Positions 1 through 8,434 of a DNA stretch of 64,000 nucleotides are shown one piece after another (within the stretch, counting starts at the first letter, position 1; each line of letters opens with the position of its first letter). Where the stretch lies: contig OY970164.1 of assembly GCA_963706555.1 (NCBI GenBank), forward strand, positions 1,798,001 through 1,862,000. The letters are read 5' to 3'. Below the pieces are notes generated by a model. It saw nothing but the letters and a program-made list of their open reading frames with translations. It was not told the DNA's origin and searched no databases. The DNA comes from Bog-473 sp963706555 (lineage in GTDB: Bacteria > Actinomycetota > Acidimicrobiia > Acidimicrobiales > RAAP-2). Made by a program: the position numbers and the translations under genes.

Positions 1-3000
1 CGACGAAGTACTTGGCCTCGGGGTGGTGGCAGATGATGGCATCGGTCGTCTGTTCGGGCTCCATCTGGAACCCTTCGCTCACCGTGACGCCGATGCGCTC
101 GCCGCCGAGGAGCTCGACCACCTTCGCGTTGTCAGTGAGATCGGGACAAGCCGGGTAGCCCCACGAGTACCGACCGCCGCGGTATGTCTGGCGGAACAGG
201 CCGGCCAGGGACGGTCCGTCCTCGTCGGCGAACCCGAGCTCTTCTCGCACCCGGTGATGCCAGTACTCCGCCGTCGCCTCGGCCATTTCGACGCCGAGCC
301 CATGGAGGAACAGATAGTCGGTGTACCGGTTCTCGTCCTTGAGCCGTGCCGCCTCTTCTGAGGCACGGTGACCGATCGTGCACAGCATGAAGCTGGCGAA
401 GTCCTCGTCGCCCGAGTCGGTGGAGCGGAAGAAGTCGGCGATGCACAGCCAGGGTTCCTTGCGTTGCCGCGGGAACGTGAAGCGCATCCACTCGGCGGTC
501 CGGGACTCGTCCTTCCAGACGATGAGGTCGTTCACTTCGGCATTGGCGGCGAAGTGGCCGTAGGCGACCTGGGGAACGAGGAGGTCGCCCTCCTTGGCCT
601 TGGCCATCTCCTCGCGCAGCGTGGCCCGCACCCGGGTCTTGAACTCGTTGTCGTCCTCACCGTTCTCCGGCCGGAAGCCCCATTGGTTGCGGAAGAGCGC
701 GGTCAGGTTCAGGTACTCGGCGATGTCGTCGAGTGGGATGCCCTTGGCCACCCGGGTACCCACGAACGGCGGCACGAACAGCGGATTGTCGGCAGCCACG
801 GCGGAACGCGCCGGTTGGCCTTCGACCGGCGTGGTGTCCTGCGGCTCGAGGCGGCTGCGCTTGGGCACGTTCTTGGCGGAGATCTCCCGGCCGAAGAGCG
901 GGTCCTGTTCGCCTGACTTCTTGAGCTCGACGAGGCGGTCCATGGTCCGCAGACCTTCGAAGGCATCGCGCCCGTAGAAGAGCCGACCGTCGTAGATCTC
1001 GCGCAGGTCGCGCTCGACATAGGTCCGGGTGAGTGCGGCGCCCCCGAGGAGGATGGGGAATTCCGCCAGATCGCGTTGGTTGAGCTCGACCAGGTTCTCG
1101 CGCATGATCAGGGTGGACTTCACCAGGAGCCCGCTCATCCCGATGGCGTCGGCCTTGTGCTCCTGGGCGGCCACGATCATCTCGTTGATGCCGATCTTGA
1201 TGCCGAGGTTGATCACCTCGTAGCCGTTGTTGGTCAAGATGATGTCCACGAGGTTCTTCCCGATGTCGTGCACATCTCCCTTGACGGTGGCCAGCACCAC
1301 CGTGCCCTTGCCGCCCTGATCGGATTTCTCCATGTGCGGCTCGAGGTACGCCACGGCCGCCTTCATCGTCTCGGCCGACTGCAGGACGAAGGGGAGCTGC
1401 ATCTCGCCGGAGGCAAAGCGCTCGCCGACGACCTTCATGCCTTCGAGGAGGACGTCGTTGACGATGGCCAACGCGCTCAGTCCGGTCGCGAGGGCCTCGG
1501 CCAGGTCGTCGTCGAGCCCGTTGCGGTTGCCGTCGATGATGCGCTGCGACAGGCGCTGGTCCACGGGCCAATCGAGATGGGCGTCTTCACTCCCCGCGTT
1601 GACCTTGACCCCGTCGAAGAGTGCGAGCAGTTCTTGCAACGGGTCATAGGAGTCGGTGCGCCGGTTGTACACCAGGTCGAGGCTGAGCTCCTTGGCCCGC
1701 TCCTCGATGCGCGACAGCGGGAGGATCTTCGACGCGTGCACGATGGCCGAGTCGAGTCCGGCCTCGACACATTCGTGGAGGAACACGGAGTTGAGCACCT
1801 GGCGTGCAGCGGGGTTCAGACCGAACGAGACGTTGGACAATCCGAGGATGGTGGAGACCCCGGGCAGTTCGGCCTTGATGGACCGGATGCCCTCGATCGT
1901 CTCGATCCCGTCGTTACGGCTCTCCTCCATGCCGGTGGAGAGCGGGAGTGCCAAGGGGTCGAAGAGCAGGTCCTCGGGGGCCAGGCCGTAGCGGTCCACC
2001 GCGATGTCGCGGATGTTGCGCGCGGCGCGCAGCTTCCACTCGGCCGTGCGCGCCTGCCCCTCCTCGTCGATGCAGGTGCACACCACCGCAGCGCCGAACT
2101 CGCGGGCGAGGCGCAAGAACGTGTCGAGCCGGGTGCCCGGCGCGTCGCCTTCCTCGAGGTTGACCGAGTTGAGGATGGGCCGCCCGCCGATCCATTCGAG
2201 GGCGGCCCGTGCCACGGGGCCCTCGGTCGAGTCGACCATGAGTGGCACGCTCGCCTGGGTGGCGAAGCGGCTGGCGATCTCGGTCATGTCCGCCACGCCG
2301 TCGGCGCCGGTGTAGTCGACGCAGACGTCGATCACGTGCGCGCCTTCCTTGATCTGATCGCGGGCCATGGCAACGCACGTGTCCCAATCGGCTTCGAGCA
2401 TGGCTTCGCGGAAGCGCTTCGAGCCGTTGGCGTTGGTGCGCTCACCGACCACGAGGAACGAGGTGTCCTGGCGGAACGGGACGGAGGTGTAGATGGAGGC
2501 GGCAGAGGGTTCCTCCACCGGGTTGCGCACCGCCGGCGTGGCGTTGGCGCAGCGCTCGACGACCGCCGCCAGGTGAGCCGGGGTCGTGCCGCAACAGCCG
2601 CCGACCGCCGTGACGCCGAACTCGGTGACGAAGCGGTGGAGGTGATCGGCCAACTGTTCGGGCGTCAGGTCGTAGTGCATCTGGCCGTCGACCACCGAGG
2701 GGAGTCCCGCATTGGGGACGCAGGCGATGGGGACGAGGCTGGCCGAAGAAAGATGGCGGAGGGCCTCGCTCATCTCGACCGGCCCGGTGGCACAGTTGAG
2801 GCCGACGACGTCGACCTGCATGGCGCTCAGCACGGTGAGGGCCGCCGCGATCTCGGTGCCGGGCAACATGCGGCCGGTGAGCTCGATGGTGACCTGGACC
2901 TGAAGCGGCACGATCCTGTCGAGGGCGACCATGGCGCGGCGGGCACCGTTGATAGCGGACTTGGCCGAGAGGAGGTCGAAGACCGTCTCGATCAAGAGGA

Positions 3001-3505
3001 AGTCGACGCCACCTTCGAGGAGCCCCAAGGCCTGCTCCTCGTAGGCGTCGCGCAAGTCGGCGTAGGGAATCTGGCCGAGGGTCGGGAACTTGGTGCCGGG
3101 CCCCATGCTCCCGGCCACCCAGCGCGGACGCTCCGGGGTGGAGAACTCGGCCGCCACGGCTTTTGCGATCTCGGCGCCCGATCGACTGATCTCTCGGGCG
3201 CGATCGGCCAGTCCGTACTCGGCCAGCACGACGGAGGAGGAGCCGAATGTGCCGCTCTCGACGATGTCGCACCCGACCTCGAAGAACGAGCGGTGCACCT
3301 GGGCGATGAGGTCGGGCCGGGTGCTGATCAGGATCTCGTTGCAGCCCTCGAGGTCGGGGCCGCCGAAGTCCTCGGCGCTCAACCCCAGCAGCTGCAGGTT
3401 CGTCCCCATGGCGCCGTCGAAGATGAGCACCCTCTCCCGGAGCGCTTGGAGATAGGTGGATGCGGCGGGGTCGAGCCGGCCCAGCAGTTCCGGGGAGCGT
3501 GACAT
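1..3505 (-). CDS. metH: Cobalamin-dependent methionine synthase MetH (C-terminus cut by window edge)
   Basis: This enzyme transfers the methyl group of 5-methyltetrahydrofolate to homocysteine through methylcobalamin. An uninterrupted minus-strand frame of 1168 codons runs from the ATG at 3505 off the left edge. The homocysteine domain carries the zinc ligands Cys238 (VGLNC) and Cys304-Cys305 (GGCCGTT). The pterin-binding domain follows, then the B12 domain with DVHDIGKN, whose His746 ligates cobalt. The reactivation domain has the AdoMet-binding RxxxGYxxCPD pattern near residue 1113. All of these motifs sit in one frame, so the gene appears intact as far as it is visible, and only a short C-terminal piece should be missing. 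It diverges from a cobalamin adenosyltransferase gene 66 bp away, which supports a B12 theme. No cobalamin riboswitch fits in that gap. Identity is near certain. Confidence 0.97.
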   Translation of the reverse strand, partial: MSRSPELLGRLDPAASTYLQALRERVLIFDGAMGTNLQLLGLSAEDFGGPDLEGCNEILISTRPDLIAQVHRSFFEVGCDIVESGTFGSSSVVLAEYGLADRAREISRSGAEIAKAVAAEFSTPERPRWVAGSMGPGTKFPTLGQIPYADLRDAYEEQALGLLEGGVDFLLIETVFDLLSAKSAINGARRAMVALDRIVPLQVQVTIELTGRMLPGTEIAAALTVLSAMQVDVVGLNCATGPVEMSEALRHLSSASLVPIACVPNAGLPSVVDGQMHYDLTPEQLADHLHRFVTEFGVTAVGGCCGTTPAHLAAVVERCANATPAVRNPVEEPSAASIYTSVPFRQDTSFLVVGERTNANGSKRFREAMLEADWDTCVAMARDQIKEGAHVIDVCVDYTGADGVADMTEIASRFATQASVPLMVDSTEGPVARAALEWIGGRPILNSVNLEEGDAPGTRLDTFLRLAREFGAAVVCTCIDEEGQARTAEWKLRAARNIRDIAVDRYGLAPEDLLFDPLALPLSTGMEESRNDGIETIEGIRSIKAELPGVSTILGLSNVSFGLNPAARQVLNSVFLHECVEAGLDSAIVHASKILPLSRIEERAKELSLDLVYNRRTDSYDPLQELLALFDGVKVNAGSEDAHLDWPVDQRLSQRIIDGNRNGLDDDLAEALATGLSALAIVNDVLLEGMKVVGERFASGEMQLPFVLQSAETMKAAVAYLEPHMEKSDQGGKGTVVLATVKGDVHDIGKNLVDIILTNNGYEVINLGIKIGINEMIVAAQEHKADAIGMSGLLVKSTLIMRENLVELNQRDLAEFPILLGGAALTRTYVERDLREIYDGRLFYGRDAFEGLRTMDRLVELKKSGEQDPLFGREISAKNVPKRSRLEPQDTTPVEGQPARSAVAADNPLFVPPFVGTRVAKGIPLDDIAEYLNLTALFRNQWGFRPENGEDDNEFKTRVRATLREEMAKAKEGDLLVPQVAYGHFAANAEVNDLIVWKDESRTAEWMRFTFPRQRKEPWLCIADFFRSTDSGDEDFASFMLCTIGHRASEEAARLKDENRYTDYLFLHGLGVEMAEATAEYWHHRVREELGFADEDGPSLAGLFRQTYRGGRYSWGYPACPDLTDNAKVVELLGGERIGVTVSEGFQMEPEQTTDAIICHHPEAKYFV

Positions 3506-3571
3506 GGTGCCTCCCAGGATACCGGGGAGGCCTGGGGGCCTTGAACCGGCCCCGATAGCATCCTGGCCAGC

Positions 3572-4153
3572 GTGACTCCGAAGATCTATACCAAGACCGG
3601 CGACGACGGGACCACGGGCCTCTACTTCGGTGGGCGTGTGCGCAAGGATTCGGCCGCGATCGAGCTCAACGGCGTCGTCGACGAGGCGCAGGCGGCCCTG
3701 GGTGTGGCCCGGGCCGAAACGGTTGCAGGGTCCGAGGTCAACCAGCGCCTCACCGCCCTCGCCCGTGACCTCTATGTCCTGATGGCCGAAGTGGCGACGG
3801 CTCCGGCCAACCGCCGCAAGCTGGTGGCCGGCTCGACCCTGGTGACCGAGGAGATGGTCCTGTCCCTCGAGCAGGGGATCGACGACTTGCTGCAGCGGTT
3901 CGAAATGCCCAGCGACTTCGTGATCCCGGGTGAGAACCGTGTCGCGGCAGCCCTCGACCTGGCCCGCACCATCGTCCGCCGCGCTGAGCGGCTTGCGGTG
4001 GGGGCTCCGACGGAAGGGTCATTTGTCCTCGCCTACCTCAACCGCCTTTCGGACCTGCTGTGGGCGATGGCCCGCTGGCAGGAGGGACCGGAGCACAGGC
4101 TCTCCCGTGAGGCCTCGCCGGGGTCGCCGGGACCGGGCGGGTCGGGCGGGTAG
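3572..4153 (+). CDS. PduO-type ATP:cob(I)alamin adenosyltransferase
   Basis: The 193-residue product should convert cob(I)alamin plus ATP to adenosylcobalamin, the cofactor needed by mutases such as the one encoded at 13.5 kb. The N-terminus reads KIYTKTGDDGTTGLYFGG, the ATP-binding loop of the PduO/MMAB family. The middle helix has VRRAERLAV, matching the family's RRAER signature, and the C-terminus has YLNRLSDLLW. Length is normal for a single-domain PduO enzyme. The start is GTG at 3572; no other in-frame start leaves the N-terminal motif complete. The C-terminal tail is Gly/Ser/Pro-rich and runs directly into a GC-rich tandem repeat. It is transcribed away from metH. Confidence 0.93.
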   Translation: MTPKIYTKTGDDGTTGLYFGGRVRKDSAAIELNGVVDEAQAALGVARAETVAGSEVNQRLTALARDLYVLMAEVATAPANRRKLVAGSTLVTEEMVLSLEQGIDDLLQRFEMPSDFVIPGENRVAAALDLARTIVRRAERLAVGAPTEGSFVLAYLNRLSDLLWAMARWQEGPEHRLSREASPGSPGPGGSGG

Positions 4154-4156
4154 CTC

Positions 4157-4203
4157 GGGTCGGAGACGTCGCCCGGGTCGGAGACGTCGCCCGGGTCGGA
4201 GGG
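4157..4203. repeat. 18-bp tandem repeat after the adenosyltransferase gene
   Basis: The unit GGGTCGGAGACGTCGCCC occurs twice exactly (4157-4174, 4175-4192), followed by a partial third copy. It begins 3 bp after the stop codon. It is one of several unrelated short tandem arrays that sit just downstream of genes in this window. Confidence 0.85.
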
Positions 4204-4295
4204 ATTGCCGGCTTGCCGGGGTCGGCATGACGCTTTTGCCGATAATGGATCGGAGCGCCCTGGAGCGGTCGCGCTGGCGGCAGGGTCGACGTATT

Positions 4296-4350
4296 CAACT
4301 AATTGGTTGCACACACTGAGGTTCGGGACTACTATTCAACCCAATGGTTG
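4296..4350 (+). promoter_or_regulatory. Leaderless arsR promoter with two operator palindromes
   Basis: A -35-like TTGCAC (4307-4312) and a -10 TACTAT (4330-4335) are 17 bp apart, placing transcription start at about the ATG at 4344, so the transcript is probably leaderless. Two related palindromes flank the promoter: CAACTAATTGGTTG (4296-4309, touching the -35 box) and CAACCCAATGGTTG (4337-4350, covering the start codon). Both are preceded by TATT. The arrangement is what autorepression by the encoded ArsR protein would need. The palindromes and spacing are seen directly; binding by this protein is inferred. Confidence 0.75.
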
Positions 4351-4706
4351 AAGAACAGAGGTCCGGTGTCGAAGTGGAGGAGCACACGCTGAGTGCCGTG
4401 TTCTCCGCCCTGGCCGATCCGACCCGGCGGGCCATCGTGAACCGGTTGGCTTCGGGTGAGGCCACGGTCGGCGAACTTGCGCAACCCTTCGCGATGAGCT
4501 TTCAGGCGGTCTCGAAGCACTTGCGGGTGTTGGAGCAGGCCGGACTGATCGACCGCAGTCGGAAGGCGCAGCAACGGCCGTGCCGGTTGCGACCCGAAGC
4601 CCTGGCCTCTGCGAGTGGCTGGCTCGGTGACTACCGCGAACTCTGGACATCCTCCTTCGACCGCCTCGACCAGCACCTCACGAACCGGGAAGGAACACCA
4701 ACATGA
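4344..4706 (+). CDS. ArsR-family winged-helix regulator
   Basis: The 120-residue protein has the ArsR fold near its N-terminus (LSAVFSALADPTRRAIVNRL, then the recognition helix around SFQAVSKHLRVLEQAG and a short wing). No Cys pair typical of metal sensors is present, so a metal ligand is unlikely. Its stop overlaps the next start (ATGA, 4703-4706), coupling it to an AHSA1/SRPBCC protein. Such ArsR-SRPBCC pairs are a common actinobacterial arrangement of unknown ligand. The ATG lies inside an operator-like palindrome, which argues for autoregulation. The C-terminal portion (YRELWTSSFDRLDQHL) matches the tail typical of this subgroup. Confidence 0.9.
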   Translation: MVEEQRSGVEVEEHTLSAVFSALADPTRRAIVNRLASGEATVGELAQPFAMSFQAVSKHLRVLEQAGLIDRSRKAQQRPCRLRPEALASASGWLGDYRELWTSSFDRLDQHLTNREGTPT

Positions 4707-5131
4707 CAGACCCAGCCCCCCACATCTCGATCACTCGGATGTTCGACGCTTCGCCGAAGTCCGTGTTCGAGGCATGGACGGATCCCGCCCAATTCGGCCG
4801 CTGGTTCGGGACCGAAGGCACCGTCGTGGAAGACGTCAGCATGGACCTACGGGTCGGCGGCGCGTGGAGCGCACGGATGGTCCTCGGGGACGGGACCGAA
4901 ATCGGTTGGCACGGTTCGTATCTCGAAGTCGAAGCCCCGCATCGACTCGTCCTGAGCTTGAGTGACCGCCCAGGCGATCAGTTCGAACGCGTGACAGTGG
5001 ACCTCAAAGAGGTCGACGGCGGCACCGAGATGACGTTCTCCCAATCAGGTGGCCACATGCCCCCGGAGAACTACGCACAAGCCGAGGCAGGATGGCGGGC
5101 CTTCTTCGACGACCTGGCGAAGGGGCTCTGA
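4703..5131 (+). CDS. SRPBCC (AHSA1-like) domain protein
   Basis: This 142-residue single-domain protein has the START-like helix-grip fold typical of AHSA1 proteins: an early ITRMFDASPKSVFEAWTDP segment, a GxW strand (GGAWSARM), and the long C-terminal helix ending GWRAFFDDLAKGL. Such proteins bind small hydrophobic ligands; no catalytic residues can be assigned. It overlaps the upstream arsR gene by four bases, so it is probably the target or ligand partner of that regulator. Function beyond the fold is unknown. Confidence 0.88.
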   Translation: MTDPAPHISITRMFDASPKSVFEAWTDPAQFGRWFGTEGTVVEDVSMDLRVGGAWSARMVLGDGTEIGWHGSYLEVEAPHRLVLSLSDRPGDQFERVTVDLKEVDGGTEMTFSQSGGHMPPENYAQAEAGWRAFFDDLAKGL

Positions 5132-5188
5132 CCGGGCGGGCGAGGCGCAGCGCCGAGGGCAGGTGAAAGACTTCCCTTCACGGAACAT

Positions 5189-5995
5189 GTGCGAGCACGT
5201 CGGACAAGCAGCAGGTTCGCCCGCCTCGCGTCATCTCATCGCGCGGTGTCGATACTCGTCGTTGCTCTTCTGGGACAGGGCGTCTTCCTCGTTCCGGCAG
5301 AAGCCTCGAAGGTCCCTCGGACCACTGCGAATCCCAAGGCGGAAGTCATCGATGGGGTTCCACTGGTCCCGGTGACGACATCGCAGCGAGCCGATTGCCA
5401 GAAGTTGGCCAACCACCTCAGGCGGCGGGTGCCGTGTCCGGGCCTTCTTCCGGTTCCGATACCTGTGTCGCTGACATCCGCCGCCGCTTCCTGCCTCGGC
5501 ATCGTGGGGGAGACCGCGTGCGGCCCGGCGGCAGGACAGGTCATGGGCGACATCTTCTTATTGAGCCAATCGAACTTCGAGGTGCCCCCCGGCTATGTCG
5601 GCGTGACCTTTCAGCAGAACAACGGCTCCGTCGTCCCCGAACCCTCGGTGACCGGCGGACCGCTCGGGCACTTCGTGTTCATGGCCGGTCCACACCTTCA
5701 GGTATATCTGCGGGGCGAGGCCGGAAAGCACGGTCCTCCGGTACCTCGCTACTGCACTCCGTTGAAGGTGACCCCGGCCATCAACGTGCACGGCGCTGCC
5801 GCGAAGCCGTACCGATGCGCCGACGCCTCGAGTGGCCCCAACGAAGTGGAATTGCTCATGGGACACGACCTGTTGCAATGGAGCGACGCGGGCATCACCT
5901 GTGAGGTGAGCTTCCACGGGCACAGCCAAGTCAATCTGGACCTCGATGTCGCCGAAGCTGATGCCACGGTTCTGATTCCATCCACGAAAGGGTGA
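5189..5995 (+). CDS. Secreted protein of unknown function
   Basis: The 268-residue product starts with a basic stretch (MRARRTSSRF) and a hydrophobic segment ending near VPAEAS, a good Sec signal peptide. The mature part contains at least six cysteines, suggesting disulfides outside the cell, and has no domain I recognise. The chosen start is GTG at 5189; an ATG two bases upstream is in another frame. No strong ribosome-binding site is visible. It stands alone between the ArsR/SRPBCC pair and a convergent small gene. Confidence 0.65.
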   Translation: MRARRTSSRFARLASSHRAVSILVVALLGQGVFLVPAEASKVPRTTANPKAEVIDGVPLVPVTTSQRADCQKLANHLRRRVPCPGLLPVPIPVSLTSAAASCLGIVGETACGPAAGQVMGDIFLLSQSNFEVPPGYVGVTFQQNNGSVVPEPSVTGGPLGHFVFMAGPHLQVYLRGEAGKHGPPVPRYCTPLKVTPAINVHGAAAKPYRCADASSGPNEVELLMGHDLLQWSDAGITCEVSFHGHSQVNLDLDVAEADATVLIPSTKG

Positions 5996-6020
5996 GCGAC
6001 AGGCCCGCGTCGTCCGTGCC

Positions 6021-6284
6021 TCAGACGCGTGCAACCACCTCGCGGACCGTCAGGTCGAGAACAGCGACGCCCGGCATCGGAGGGACCGGGTACCGGGCGG
6101 CCTGCTCTGCATACTCCTTGGTCTCGAAGACCAGGACGGACGTTCCGATACCATCGATCGGCTCCAGCCAATAGCCGCACACGATGCCCGGTGCACGAGA
6201 AACAAGGGCCTCCCTCGCCTGCGGGAGGCGCAGTCGAGCTTCGTCAGGATTTTGAACCCTCACGTTGGTGACAATTGCGTGCAC
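6021..6284 (-). CDS. Small protein, possibly ABM-like ferredoxin-fold dimer
   Basis: The 87-residue product begins MHAIVTNVRVQNPDEAR and ends with a beta strand (VAVLDLTVREVVARV). The beta-alpha-beta pattern and the phrase APGIVCGYWLEP resemble short dimeric alpha/beta-barrel proteins of the antibiotic-monooxygenase type, but no active site can be named. It has a separate ATG and lies 45 bp upstream (in its own direction) of the convergent secreted-protein end. The fold assignment is tentative; that it is a gene is likely. Confidence 0.6.
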   Translation of the reverse strand: MHAIVTNVRVQNPDEARLRLPQAREALVSRAPGIVCGYWLEPIDGIGTSVLVFETKEYAEQAARYPVPPMPGVAVLDLTVREVVARV

Positions 6285-6329
6285 GTGTCCCTCCTCCGTT
6301 GTTCGTCCCCCGAGGGTGGAGTTTGACGC

Positions 6330-6935
6330 TCACCAGGAGCCACGGTGGACGCGACTGTTCGCCTCGGGGCGGGCCCGGTCCAACGAGCGTGACGGGTGGT
6401 CGTTCCCGTCGGGATGACCGAGGGTGACCGCGCAGAAGAGGCGCCACGTCGCCGGGACGGACAAGGCCCGCGCGAGCGCCTCCTCGCCCCGGAAATTGCC
6501 CAGGATGCACGCGCCGAGTCCGGCGTCCACTGCGGCCAACAGGACGGTCATGACCCCGAAGGCGGCGTCACCGGTCCAATACGGTACGGGCCAGGCCGCG
6601 CCGTCCTTGCCCAGGTGCGGATCCGCCTTGTCCGGTTCGGCGTAACGAGCGACGTACTCGTCGGCCGAGGCGTAGGCCAAGAGGATCACCGGGGCCCGCC
6701 GCAGACCGTCGGCCCGGGGGCTCGTCGTGCGCCAGGACTCGTCCGTCGTGGCCTCCCAGTAGCGGTCCGTTTCGGCGGGACCGGAGAGGATGACCCAAGA
6801 GGTGGCCGCGGTATTTCCGGCGCTCGGGGCACGGAGGGCGGCTGCCACGATGCGGTCGATCAGCGCCGGGTCGATCGGATCGGGGGCGTAGCTCCGGACC
6901 ATGGCCCTGCGCCGGATGGCCTCGTGGAGATCCAT
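6330..6935 (-). CDS. Nitroreductase-family FMN oxidoreductase
   Basis: The product (about 201 residues) has the nitroreductase opening MDLHEAIRRRAMVRSY, where the RRR/MVRSY segment binds FMN phosphate, then AALRAPSAGNTAATSW, and the late motif GLGACILGNFRG. Substrate cannot be predicted: family members reduce nitroaromatics, quinones or act in cofactor metabolism. I chose the ATG at 6935; the frame is open upstream to 6995, but that extension (VHPPAGWFARSQ) is encoded by a tandem repeat and is not family-like. It is encoded opposite to the rhodanese-MoeB gene, with a repeat-rich spacer between. Confidence 0.85.
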   Translation of the reverse strand: MDLHEAIRRRAMVRSYAPDPIDPALIDRIVAAALRAPSAGNTAATSWVILSGPAETDRYWEATTDESWRTTSPRADGLRRAPVILLAYASADEYVARYAEPDKADPHLGKDGAAWPVPYWTGDAAFGVMTVLLAAVDAGLGACILGNFRGEEALARALSVPATWRLFCAVTLGHPDGNDHPSRSLDRARPEANSRVHRGSW

Positions 6936-6970
6936 GGGCGCAGTTTCCCAGGCTGCCTGGCTGCGGGCGA

Positions 6971-7105
6971 ACCAACCGGCCGGCGGGTGAACCAACCGGC
7001 CGGCGGGTGAGCCAACGGGGAAGCCAACGGGGAAGCCAACGGGGAAGCCAACGGGGAATCCAATGGGAAGCCAACGGGGAATCCAACGGGGAATCCAACC
7101 GGGAA
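6971..7105. repeat. Compound tandem array: 20-bp x2 then 12-bp x4 or more
   Basis: Two exact copies of ACCAACCGGCCGGCGGGTGA (6971-6990, 6991-7010) are followed by four exact copies of GCCAACGGGGAA (7011-7058) and further degenerate copies to about 7105-7150. The array fills the 260-bp divergent space between the nitroreductase and the rhodanese-MoeB gene. No spacer/repeat alternation exists, so it is not a CRISPR. Multiple-of-3 unit lengths keep spurious frames open across it. Confidence 0.92.
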
Positions 7106-7196
7106 ACCAGAGCGCGAACCAACAGGGAACCCAGACGGCGAACCCAGGAGGGAATGTTGACCCCGCTGGTAGTGTTTAAGCACTTGGAGGTAGAGA

Positions 7197-8360
7197 GTGC
7201 CGACACCACGAGATCTATTGAACGAAGCGAAGAAATCCATCCGAGAGGTGGACCAGCAGGACGCGGAGCAGATTCTGAGCGAGGGTGGCACGACCTTCCT
7301 CGATGTGCGCGAGCCCGACGAGTACGAGCAGGGCGCCATTCCCAACGCCGTCCACCTACCCCGCGGCCACCTGGAATTCCAGGTCGAGGGCAAGCTGCCC
7401 GACAAGAGCGGTCCCGTGGTGGTGTACTGCGCCGGTGGTGTGCGCTCCGCCTTCGCCGCCAAGACCATGGGTGAGCTCGGCTACACCGACGTCCAGTCCC
7501 TGGTCGGCGGTTTCAACAAGTGGAAGGACGACGGCCGCCCCTGGGCGGCGCCGCGTACCCTGACGCCGGCTCAGCGCAATCGCTATCAGCGCCACCTGCT
7601 CCTTCCCGAGATCGGCGAGACGGGCCAGCTGAAGCTGCTCGACTCCAAGGTGCTCCTGCTCGGTGCGGGCGGACTGGGTTCGCCCGCCGCGCTGTACCTG
7701 GCCGCGGCCGGCGTCGGCACCCTCGGCATCATCGACATGGACGTGGTCGACGAATCGAACCTGCAGCGCCAGATCCTGCACAACATGGATCGGGTCGGCG
7801 ATCGCAAGGTCGACTCGGCCAAGAAGACGCTGACGGCATTGAACCCGGACGTGAACGTGGTCACCTATGACGTGCGCCTCGGTGCGGACAATGTTTTGGA
7901 CGTGATCGACGGCTACGACGTGATCGTGGACGGGACGGACAATTTCCCGACGAGGTATCTCGTCAACGATGCCGCGCTGCTCAAGCGGATTCCGGTGGTG
8001 CACGGCTCCATCTTCCGCTTCGAGGGCCAGGCCACCGTCTTCGACCCCTACAACGGGCCGTGCTACCGCTGCCTGATTCCCGAGCCGCCGCCGGCCGAAC
8101 TGGCGCCGTCGTGCTCAGAAGCGGGAGTGCTCGGCGTGCTCCCCGGAATCATCGGGTCGATCCAGGCCATCGAGGCGATCAAGATGCTGCTCGGCCTCGG
8201 CGACCCTCTCGTCGGCCGACTCCTCTCCTACGACGCCCTCGAGCAGTCGTTCCGCACCTTCAAGGTCCGGCGCGACCCGGCCTGCCCCGCCTGTGGGCCC
8301 GACGCCGGGGAGATCGTGATCGCGGAGTACGACGACCTCTGCATGCCGCACGCGCACTGA
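7197..8360 (+). CDS. Rhodanese-MoeB fusion (sulfur-carrier adenylyltransferase/sulfurtransferase)
   Basis: The 387-residue protein should adenylate the C-terminus of a ubiquitin-like sulfur carrier (MoaD/ThiS type) and supply sulfur to it. Residues about 15-115 are a rhodanese domain with LDVREPDEYEQGAI and the active loop YCAGGVRS (Cys78). Residues about 120-387 are the ThiF/MoeB domain: GAGGLGSP nucleotide loop, DMDVVDESNLQRQ, and two zinc pairs CYRC and CPAC. The order is the reverse of actinobacterial MoeZ and human MOCS3, in which rhodanese is C-terminal. The start is GTG with a GGAGG site 7 bp upstream. No cysO, moaD or cysM gene is in the window. Confidence 0.93.
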   Translation: MPTPRDLLNEAKKSIREVDQQDAEQILSEGGTTFLDVREPDEYEQGAIPNAVHLPRGHLEFQVEGKLPDKSGPVVVYCAGGVRSAFAAKTMGELGYTDVQSLVGGFNKWKDDGRPWAAPRTLTPAQRNRYQRHLLLPEIGETGQLKLLDSKVLLLGAGGLGSPAALYLAAAGVGTLGIIDMDVVDESNLQRQILHNMDRVGDRKVDSAKKTLTALNPDVNVVTYDVRLGADNVLDVIDGYDVIVDGTDNFPTRYLVNDAALLKRIPVVHGSIFRFEGQATVFDPYNGPCYRCLIPEPPPAELAPSCSEAGVLGVLPGIIGSIQAIEAIKMLLGLGDPLVGRLLSYDALEQSFRTFKVRRDPACPACGPDAGEIVIAEYDDLCMPHAH

Positions 8361-8434
8361 TCGCAGCGCCGTGATGATCCCACGGCTTCCCGATCGCAAC
8401 TGCTCCGTGCTCGCGCCGGCGCGGCTTCCCTCCG

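Noticed and set aside
1076..3502. 808-codon plus-strand frame opposite metH
   Set aside because: Long shadow frame caused by high-GC codon bias; metH on the other strand has all family motifs.
3506..3571. Cobalamin riboswitch between metH and the adenosyltransferase
   Set aside because: The gap is only 66 bp, too short for that riboswitch, and no B12-box sequence is visible.
6971..7150. CRISPR array
   Set aside because: Units are contiguous with no unique spacers and no cas genes are present.
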